In this document: piece by piece, positions 55,809 to 63,827 of the stretch
Position numbering within the stretch: the stretch's first letter is position 1
How the letters are laid out: every line of letters begins with the position of its first letter
Origin: Tricholoma matsutake
Taxonomy: Eukaryota > Basidiomycota > Agaricomycetes > Agaricales > Tricholomataceae
Reading direction: 5' to 3'
NCBI GenBank assembly: GCA_026075535.2
Contig: AP026546.1
Span: 620,001-684,000 of the forward strand
DNA: 64,000 nt
Program-made: the position numbers and the translations under genes
The notes under the pieces: generated by a model
The model's input: the letters and a program-made list of their open reading frames with translations, nothing else
What the model was told of the DNA's origin: nothing
Database searches by the model: none

Positions 55809-56801
55809 TTGAGCTTTCAGAGGGGCCTTGACAGCCTCTCTTGGAACCTTGGTCAATGGATCATCTTATTCATAAGTGTGCATGCCATTGCGCTTGGTCT
55901 CTCTATCAATGAATCATCAAATCTGACTTACACATCTGTGCTCAACTCTTACATCACTTTCTGCAGACTACATCATTATCCCATTGAACCTACCAAAAAA
56001 ACTCTCAGTTTCTTTGCAGTCTATATGTCGACCTTCATCAAACCTGACTCAGTCAACTCTGGTGTTGCAAACCAGCTAGAACCATTTTCCCCTAATGTCA
56101 GAACTCACCGAAATAGTAACCTCATCAAACATACTATGGCAGGCTGTCATTGTCACTTTGGTTCTCCTGTCAAATGCAAACAACCACTCTCAGAATCTGA
56201 CCTCAAGGTCATGATTGAGAAGCTGGGTGTGTCGTACTCACATGACGAGAAGCTGTTCCTGACAATCCTTCTCACTGGTTTCCATGGATTGATGCAACTT
56301 GGAGAACTCTGCTTTCCTGACAGAATTGCTTCCAGAAACTACAGGAAGATTTCACTGCACCACACAGTCATTGCTAATGGATTACACTACTCAGTCTTCC
56401 TCCCGGGACATAAAGGAGACCATTTCTTCAAAGAAAACACCATTATCATCCAGAGCACAAATGCTACAACAAATCCTTACCTACACTTCATCTTGTATCT
56501 TGCACCACATGATCACCTGCACCCTTTTCAACCTGAATTGTGGCTCCAGGAAGATGGGGAGGTCACTACACATGGATGGCTCATGAGGAAGCTCAGGAAT
56601 TTTTTTCCAAAGGACATCAGCAGTCCATCCATGCATGCAGGGGGGGCCACATCTCTGGCTGAGGCTGGTGTGGCTCCTCCTCTCATTCAGGCTATCGGCC
56701 AGTGGGCATCAAACTCCTTCCAGATTTACATCCAAAAGAACCCTGTTCTTTTGCAGGCCCTTCTTTTTGGGCATCCAGCACATCAGCCTGCAGCTTTTTA
56801 G
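55809..56801 (+). CDS. Tyrosine recombinase, catalytic arginines lost
   Basis: 330 codons. The N-terminal SAM-like domain includes NLTYTSVLNSYITFCRLHHY. The catalytic region starts TILLTGFHGLMQLGELCFPD, where family members normally carry Arg instead of Gln before LGE. A Lys-containing beta hairpin follows (HYSVFLPGHKGDHFF), then PSMHAGGATSLAEAGVAPPL, where box II normally has Arg before AGGAT but here has His. IQAIGQWASNSFQIYIQKNP keeps the Tyr nucleophile but has GQW for the usual GRW. The three Arg losses are CAG, CAT and CAG, each one CpG transition away from CGG, CGT and CGG. The frame is intact, so inactivation is recent or the protein is kept for another reason. Confidence 0.85.
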   Translation: MSFQRGLDSLSWNLGQWIILFISVHAIALGLSINESSNLTYTSVLNSYITFCRLHHYPIEPTKKTLSFFAVYMSTFIKPDSVNSGVANQLEPFSPNVRTHRNSNLIKHTMAGCHCHFGSPVKCKQPLSESDLKVMIEKLGVSYSHDEKLFLTILLTGFHGLMQLGELCFPDRIASRNYRKISLHHTVIANGLHYSVFLPGHKGDHFFKENTIIIQSTNATTNPYLHFILYLAPHDHLHPFQPELWLQEDGEVTTHGWLMRKLRNFFPKDISSPSMHAGGATSLAEAGVAPPLIQAIGQWASNSFQIYIQKNPVLLQALLFGHPAHQPAAF

Positions 56802-57186
56802 TCATTTTTTCTTCTTTTCTTGTTCTCCCCGCTTCTTCTGTGGACTATTGACTTGCTTCTGAGCACAGACTTTCTCATAGACTATGTATGTCTTGGACTA
56901 TGGACTCCACCTATGGAGATGTTGTGTATTTCTTTGTGTTCCTGATCACTACATTCAACTTGTATTTTTTTTATATTTTTTTTTATTCACCTGATTAACT
57001 CTTTGCTTACAACTTCTATCCCTCCCATCCCTTTCCCACTCTTGATAGGTTATAGGGATCCACACTTGAAATACATGCCTGCAGACCCATCAGGATGGCT
57101 GGTGCTATGCACCGCCTCCTCACAGAGCCATGCATTTCCCTATTCTGCCTTTCACTTCTCATGGTCCATACTCATCAAGGGTAATT
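56802..57186. other. 3' untranslated part of the recombinase element
   Basis: T-rich sequence with runs of T near 56980. No further gene was seen before the right direct repeat. Confidence 0.5.
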
Positions 57187-57380
57187 AGTCATCTTTAGAA
57201 TGGTTTTCATAGTAGTCTAATCGTACAGCATGATGATTGGCCTGGACCATGACATCTCCTTTCCTGGTTTCTGAAACTGGCTGTCCCCATGTGAGCAATT
57301 CACATTTCCAGACTTGTAGAGTTTCAAGCCTGCACTTGCCTAGCTCCCTCAACTCTGTGATCCATCTGTTTTCGGGGCCC
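57187..57380 (+). repeat. Right direct repeat of the recombinase element
   Basis: Matches 54219-54405. Beyond 57385 the similarity ends. Confidence 0.85.
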
Positions 57381-57444
57381 TGCCCACCCACATCCTGGGT
57401 ATTGTTTCGAGTCCACCTACTTGGCATGAGCTGTAGAAAGTGAT

Positions 57445-57790
57445 CCTAGTACAAATAAGATTGTCTCAGTCTCTGTACAAGTGACTATTTTCATGTATAC
57501 TGTACCTAGTACAAATAAGATTGTCTAAAGGGTACAGTAAGTATAGGCATATAAGTAAGTGGTATAAAATGCACTCACCTCAGTCTCTGTACAAGTGACT
57601 GAGGTAGTAACTAAAGTATGTACTGTATATATATATGTATTGTGTATAACAAAGAGAATTAGAGATAAAGGGGGCTCAGTAATGAACCATAGACATGCAC
57701 CAAAGGAAAAGGCTAAATATAGTGCACATATCAAAACAATACTCACAGTGTATTCTTAGCAAGGTGACTGCAGGCAGTGCATTCTCAACA
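57445..57790 (-). repeat. Copia 3' LTR
   Basis: On the minus strand the LTR starts TGTTGAGAATGCACTGCC at 57790, directly after a polypurine tract GAGGAGGAG. Two nested direct repeats (CACTTGTACAGAGACTGAG and ACAATCTTATTTGTACTAGG) mark the far end, whose exact position is uncertain. Confidence 0.65.
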
Positions 57791-57812
57791 CTCCTCCTCA
57801 CATGGAATCGCA

Positions 57813-60535
57813 TTAATGAAAGCCAAGGTAGTTGTGGAGATGTACAAATTGTTTGGCATCCAATGCTTTGGTGAACATGTTGGCAACATTATCGCAGGTG
57901 TTCACATAGGCAATATTTAAGTCACTGAACTGGACACACTCACACAGGAAATGATATTTGATGTTGATGTGCTTGACGCAGGAGTGGAGTAGGGGGTCCT
58001 CCAATAGGGTTTTAGTGGCATTGTTATCGCAGGAGATAATTGTAGGCATATTTTGTTGGTAACCGACAGCATTAAGTAAAGTGCATAGCCAAATGCACAC
58101 TTTTGCAGCTTCAAATGCTGCAATGTATTCTGCCTTGCATGTGGATGCTGCAACAACTTTCTGCTTACAAGCAGCCCAAGAGACTGCCCCAGACCTGAGG
58201 GAGCAAACGTAACCACCAACACTTCAACACATATCAAGACAGTTGGCCCAGTCTGAGTCAGTAAATGCATGTAAGGTGATGGGAAGGTGGCTGCCCAGGT
58301 GAAGTTTGAGATCCCTGGTGCCTTTAAGATAGCATACCAGTCTGATAGCAGCATCCCAGTGTTCAGACGAATATGAATCTAGGTACTGTGAGAGCTGTTG
58401 GACTGCATAAGAAATATCCAGATGGGTAGAAATTGCCAAGTAAAGTAAGCACCCAATGAGAGAGCGGTAAGGGAGTTTGAGAAGAGCATTTTTGGTATCC
58501 AGCGACATGGTTTTCTGATCAAGGCATCACAGTTTTGAGCCAGGCTCTAGGGGAGCAGAGACTGGGTGAGCATCCTTTTGACCAAATTGCTCCACAATTT
58601 TGTCAATAAGTGCAGTTTGTGAGAGCGCTATGGTATGCACGTCCCAGTCCCAGGTGACAGCAATACCTATAATAAAATGTGCTGTCCCCAATTCAGATAT
58701 AGTCCATACCTCATGCATTTGATTTTTCAAATGCTCATTCTCATCTTTGGTGTCTGCAATGGCTAAATAATTGTCCATGTGGACAGCAGCAATTATTGTA
58801 CCAGTATCAGTTTTGTAGTAATAGATACAGGATTTGCAAGAAAGACAAGTGAATCCCCAATTGAGCATTTGTGCATTGAGAGTTTGATTCCAAATACATC
58901 CACTCTGCTTCATACCATACAGGCCACACTGGAGCTGCCAAACCCAGTCCTCCTTGCCTGGCTCCTCAAATCCTGTAGGCTGCTGCATATATTGAATTTC
59001 GTTGTCTGGGAGTAACCCCTAGAGAAAAGCAGTTTTTATATCTATTTGTTGCGCATCCCATCTGAGAGAGGTGGCAATGTGTAGGAGAATCCGCTAAGAT
59101 TCCATGCATGCAGTCGGTGAGGTGGTTTTAGTGTAATCCCTGCCATAAATCTGCTCATGACCCCTGAAAACAAGGCATACCTTCCACCTAATAGGGGTGC
59201 CCACTTCATCATGCTTGATATGGAAGACAGGTTTCCCATGTCTAATATGCTTCCCTGGTGGGACCTTGGACCAGGGTATCAACTTATAGACTCCCATCTC
59301 CTTCAATGAGTTCAATTCATTGCGGTACTCATGTTCCCAATGCGCTACATCAGCTGAGTTCTTGGCCTCATCCCAAGTTTTTGGCTCATCCTCAAATTGA
59401 AGTGATTCTGGATCAAAATCCACCATTTCTGAGATCAGGGCCTGAAGTTGATGTGCCTGATCGCCCAGATCAAGATTATGAAATGATTGATGAAGTTCTT
59501 CAATGACATCACAATCATGATTGGTGGATTGATTTGGAACATGGTCTGATCTGGCAGCAACAAGTGCAGCCCAACGTTCCCACCATGCCTCCTTGATCCA
59601 AGCAGTGCTTTCCAGAGAGTCATGCATGGCAGCAGCAGTTCTGGTAATTGCAGGGCCACCATTAGCATTCTTCTCAGTGGGTATAATCATGTGGGTTGGT
59701 CGATGTATTGACTGGGCTGGTGGTGGTAGTGGCAGGGGCCAGGGCCCGCAGGGCTGTGTTATGAGAATGTGCATCAGGGACAATGGAATCATGAACAGAC
59801 TCATCATCAACATCATTTTGTAAAATGGGACCCAGGAAGGGGGGTTGGCTTCCAACGGAGTCAATATTTCCATCCTCCTGTAGCATGGTGGGTGGGGGCA
59901 GTACATGGCCATCATGGCTCTCAAGGAATCTGACATGAAATGATCTATGGAGCTTATAAGTAGCATGGTCATAACATCGGTATGACTTCGATTTCAGGTC
60001 ATAACCTACCAAGATGCATTCAATTGACCGTTCATAGATCTTGGGATTATCCTTCTTGGGGATCAGTACAAACACCCTGCATCCAATTTCATGAAGGTAA
60101 GAGTAGTCAGGTTTTCTCTCATACCATAATTCCCAAGGTGTTAGGCCTGCAAGAGAACATGTTGTAGTCTTTGCATGTAAATGAGCAGCCATGAGGTAGA
60201 ATTCGTCCATAGATAAGAGGGCAGTCCTGCATAAATTTGCATTGTGCATGCTTTAGCCATTAGTGTTCTATGCATTTGCTCGACACAGCCTATATGTGCA
60301 AAAGTGTAAGGAGCTGTGAAGCATTGATTGGCACCCCTAGTCTTCAACCAGCTCTCCATTTCAAGTGATTTAAGTTCACCATTATTGGTGATATAGGTTT
60401 TGACCTTGAGTCCAGTTTCATTCTCCTGAGCAAGCTCCCAAGCCCTGAGTTCAGAGAAAGCATTGTGTTTATTTTGTAAGGGTATAGACCATGGGAAGGA
60501 AGTGTAGTCATCTTCTATATCCATGATATAACAGT
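57813..60535 (-). pseudogene. Ty1/copia polyprotein (integrase, RT, RNase H), 5' end cut by element F
   Basis: Minus-strand order: integrase (YIMDIEDDYTSFPWSIPLQN with first Asp; TYITNNGELKS where D-N-G-G-E is expected, so second Asp is Asn; GCVEQMHRTLMAKAC with Glu; TPWELWYERKPDYSYLHEIG); a linker; RT (AHWEHEYRNELNSLKEMGVY; GLYGMKQSGCIWNQTLN; AAVHMDNYLAIAD where YVDD is expected); PYRSLIGCLLYLAISTHLDI; and RNase H (TLHAFTDSDWANCLD; IISCDNNATKTLLEDPLLHS; VNTCDNVANMFTKALDAK). Frames change at about 60141, 59674, 59094, 58527 and 58224. Gag and the 5' LTR are not found. Element F sits immediately after the YIMDIEDDY block. Confidence 0.9.
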
Positions 60536-61254
60536 TAGTGTTTTAAGGTTGAGTTCAGTCTGGTTTTTCAACCCCCAAGAGGGCAACTGGTCTGAACCAT
60601 TGCCCACATTTGATGGACCACAACCAAAAGACTGGTTTCGACCAGTCATACTACTAATTTCATAACTAAATTCTATTATATAGTAAATAAAACTAATTAC
60701 ATTTACACCCTGCGAGCAGTTGCTCGCAGCAGTGGGATGTTACTAAGAGAATGAAAATAAAAGTGAATTAGAAAGAAAAAAACACACCCCACTGTCTCAC
60801 ATTTGTAGCAAGGGTGGGGTGGCTGCTGTTGTTGTCTTGTCCCTGCCATTTGTCCTCCCCCTGGGGCATTGTCCCTGCCAGTTGTCATCCCCACCAGTTT
60901 TTGTCCCCACCAGTCATCACCGCTGTTTGTTGTTCCTGTATCTGTCGTTCCTGTGTTCATTGTTCCCATGTTCATTGTTCCCAACCCACTCATTGTTCCT
61001 GTGTTCATTGTCTCCTGCTGTTTGGCATCCTTGTTGGTTGGCATTGTCATTTGTCATCAGCACCTCCATCTCCCCCTATGAGCAGTGGCTCACAGGTGGG
61101 TGGTGGCACTGTGACATGGCAATCGCGTGTTGTTGTCCAGAAATGGAACCCCTTGCAACTCTGTGAGGAGGGGCTCACAGCAGCTGCATAGGGCATGGGG
61201 TACTGAGAGAGGTTGGGGTGTGGGTGGGAGATGTTGTTATCAAGTGGTAAGAAC

Positions 61255-61356
61255 CTAAAAAGTAAAAAGAATGGTTAGTTAAGTAGTAGAAGTAAGAGAT
61301 CAATCATAAAAATGTACCCTTACAGCCCAAATGACAATACTTGTCATTTGGGCACA
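61255..61356 (-). other. Hairpin-adjacent intron-like unit 1, element F
   Basis: Minus strand: hairpin GCCCAAATGACAA paired with TTGTCATTTGGGC (61325-61353), donor GTAAGG at 61323, branch TTAACTAACC and acceptor TTTTTAG at 61255 (69 nt). Confidence 0.7.
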
Positions 61357-61446
61357 CTTTGCATGCAACACTGCATTGTCATTGGCACAGCTGCTGTTGG
61401 TGTTAGGGTCGAGCGATTGCATGGTGTCATTATCAAAGGTAAGAAA

Positions 61447-61542
61447 CTAAAAAGAAAAGGTTTAGTTAGTAAAAAAGAAGAAATCAACAATAAAAACCAT
61501 ACCTGGGACCCAAACAACATGCTAGTCATTGTTTGGGCCCAC
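61447..61542 (-). other. Hairpin-adjacent intron-like unit 2, element F
   Basis: Minus strand: hairpin GGGCCCAAACAATGAC paired with TGTTGTTTGGGTCC (61507-61541), donor GTATGG at 61502, branch TACTAACTAAA and acceptor TTTTTAG at 61447 (56 nt). Confidence 0.7.
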
Positions 61543-62385
61543 TTTGTGGTCATCTAGTTGAGGTGGGGGGGCTTCTGAGCTAGGCAGTGCAGGTGTTGTT
61601 GGTGGTGAGAGCAAATGGTGGAGAGAAAGTGGCATTATGGGTTGTTGATGGTCATGGGAATTGTTTCGCAAGTGGTGCTACTTTCTGTTTTTCAGGGCAC
61701 AAGCATGACCAAATGGTCTGTGCACAGCCATGGGGTATATAAGCACTCATTTCTTTGAATGCTTCTTCCCCCAGGCTTGTCCCATGTCCATTCCTTGACA
61801 TAGTATCTAGTATAAATAGTAAATAGTATTAATATAGTACATATTAGTTGTATTTTTCTTGTAAAGTAGTTACTTTTATATGAGTATATAATACTGTGAA
61901 AAGACCGGTTGCAACCAATTGCAACTGGTCTTTGAATGGTTTTCAAAGATTTTAAAAATAAGGCAACTGGCAACTGGAATGACCCCAAATATGGGCAACT
62001 GCAACCAAAAAAAAGACCGGACCGCAGTTCAGTCCAGTTCAGTCCTATGGTCATTTTTGGTCCTATAGACTGGACCTTGAAACACTAATAATGGTTGCCT
62101 GCTCACGATACCACAGCACATCAGGAAAACCACTTTTTGACACAAGCTTTCCCAGGGTTAAAGGCTATTTCCCAGGACCCATCAAGTGCCCTGGAGTACT
62201 CTATGATGCCCTGTGATGTCCTGTGCCATATGATATTATACTGTAATTGCACCTCTGAGCATTTCAACAATGTCAATGTAATTTATCAATTTTATAACAA
62301 TCTAAAAGTAGATTATATGACATTACATGATACACTAATGATACACTACTGTATTCTACTCTACCACTATGCAATGTCTAACCTA

Positions 62386-62810
62386 TGCTGGCCTCTCATC
62401 TAATTGGGACCTTCAAACAATACCTGAATAGAGTCAGAATAAGCCTAAGATCAGATCAAACAGATGAGAACTTACTACAAGTACCTCATCTCATATCAAG
62501 CTCCTACTAACAAAGATGTGGTTGTTGCAAAAGAATGAGTAAATGCTGGCCTCTCATCTAAGTGGAACCTTCAAACGACACCTAAACAGAGTCAGAATAA
62601 GCCTAAGATCATAGCAAACAGATGAGAACTTACTAAGATCTCAAGTACTCATATCAAGCCCCTACTGACAAAGAGGTGCTTGTTGTAAAGAACAAGTAGG
62701 TGCTGGCCTCTTGTTTAATCAGGACCTTCAAACAAAATCTAAATAGAGTCAGAATAAGCCTAATATCATATAAAACAGACCAGGACTCACTTAAGATCTA
62801 GAGCAACCAA
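62386..62810. repeat. ~157-bp tandem repeat, about 2.7 copies
   Basis: TGCTGGCCTCTCATCTAA, GACCTTCAAAC and AGAGTCAGAATAAGCCTAA recur from 62386, 62544 and 62701 (spacings 158 and 157). Non-coding. Confidence 0.9.
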
Positions 62811-63154
62811 AAACATACTCATACAGAAGGCAGGTTAAGTGTGGGTCACAGGTGACAAAAGTGTGACCCATACCCAGAGATACCCATAGCTGTGACCTGC
62901 ATGGGTTACCCCAACCTGTGCCAATGCCTAATTACCAGGCTCAAATTCAAGTTGTAAAGATAGGTCAATGCACCCAAGGTCTTTACACTCCCCCCCCCAA
63001 TCCGAGCAGACCCCAATCCGAGCAGACTCCGATTGGACTCTCGGACAGTCCAAGAATTCTTGGCTGAAAGTCCTGCCAAACTAAATGTCTAGTCCGAGCT
63101 GAGTCCTCGGACTGTCCAAGTTGCTTATATAATTGACTGAAAAACCGGTAGCTA

Positions 63155-63232
63155 CCACAGGGATTGAACCCTCATGGTCACATGATAAAGCACAATTAAA
63201 TCAGCAATAGAACAGTTAGACTAAAGCATCAT
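63155..63232 (-). other. tRNA-like sequence, element E left (beta type)
   Basis: On the minus strand GGGTTCAATCCCTG is a near-consensus B box. It is the counterpart of 45981-46058 in element C. Confidence 0.65.
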
Positions 63233-63369
63233 TGCAGGTAATTAGTTATATCTATCTATGTACCGCCCCGGCTGTGATGACAAATCAACACAGCCATGTC
63301 ATCAACAACGCTGGCAACGGTGCTGCCTCCTCCTTACCTCCTACCCCAATAAACAACAATGGGAATGAG

Positions 63370-63464
63370 CCCACGACAGCATTGTCATTTGGGCTCACTT
63401 GTAAGTGTTTTTTTAGATGATCTTTGTTCTTTTGTTTAACTAACTGAAATTTCTTTAATCATAG
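63370..63464 (+). other. Hairpin-adjacent intron-like unit 1, element E
   Basis: A hairpin of the AGCCCA...TGGGCT class (63369-63396; here the left arm reads CCCACGACAGCA and pairs imperfectly with TGTCATTTGGGC), donor GTAAGTG at 63401, branch TTAACTAAC and acceptor ATCATAG ending 63464 (64 nt). Confidence 0.7.
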
Positions 63465-63544
63465 GTTTTATCTATGTCATAATGATGCCGCAGCCTCAAA
63501 ACCATGACAACGGCTGACACAGCCACCACCCTAGGACCCAGAAC

Positions 63545-63575
63545 CACCGCTGCAAGCAACTGCTTGCGGGGTGGG
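63545..63575. repeat. Class-1 hairpin in element E exon 2
   Basis: CTGCAAGCAACTGCTTGCGG; the homologous position in C reads CCGCAAGCAACTGCTTGCAG. Further class-1 hairpins of E are CCGCAAGCAGCTGCTTGCGG near 63880 and CACGAGCAACTGCTCGTGGG at the window end. Confidence 0.85.
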
Positions 63576-63745
63576 AATGGGTACAACTGCAAAACGGCAA
63601 GACAACGGCAAGACAATGGCCATGCTGACTTGGCCAAACAGAACTACAACGCAACGAGACGACTGGAGACGACTGGGACTGGGAGATGGAATGACGAGGG
63701 GACAAGCGGGAAACAACGAAAGGAAGGCAAAGCAAATGAAGAAAA

Positions 63746-63827
63746 GGCCCAAGAGATGTCAAACGACGTCTCATGGGCCGTTGGTAAGTTTTTTTTTCTT
63801 GTTTTTGTTACTAACGAACTTTTTTAG
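63746..63827 (+). other. Hairpin-adjacent intron-like unit 2, element E
   Basis: Hairpin GGCCCAAGAGATGTCA paired with GACGTCTCATGGGCC (63746-63778), donor GTAAGT at 63784, branch TACTAACG and acceptor TTTTTTAG ending 63827 (44 nt). Confidence 0.75.

Larger units (their letters stand above)
54219..57385 (+). mobile_element. Tyrosine-recombinase element without reverse transcriptase
   Basis: Direct repeats of about 190 bp (54219-54405 and 57187-57380; shared CATCTTTAGAATGGTTTT, GGCTGTCCCCATGTGAGC and GAGTTTCAAGCCTG) bracket a Gag-like ORF with Cys/His knuckle and a tyrosine recombinase. The pair Gag-like plus recombinase with terminal repeats recalls DIRS/Ngaro-type retroelements, but no reverse transcriptase or RNase H lies between them. 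It may be a deletion derivative or a Crypton-like DNA element with an extra ORF. Confidence 0.65.
60536..62087 (-). mobile_element. hAT-like element F carrying the hairpin/intron module
   Basis: The end TAGTGTTTTAAGGT at the left mirrors ACCTTGAAACACTA at the right. 8-bp flanks ATAACAGT (60528-60535) and ATAATGGT (62088-62095) agree at six positions. Ends carry ACCGGTTGCAACC-type motifs as in G and H. Internally it holds class-1 hairpins (CTGCGAGCAGTTGCTCGCAG at 60711) and two hairpin-adjacent intron units like those of A-E, but no tRNA-like sequences and no TTTACACTCC ends. No transposase. Confidence 0.8.
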
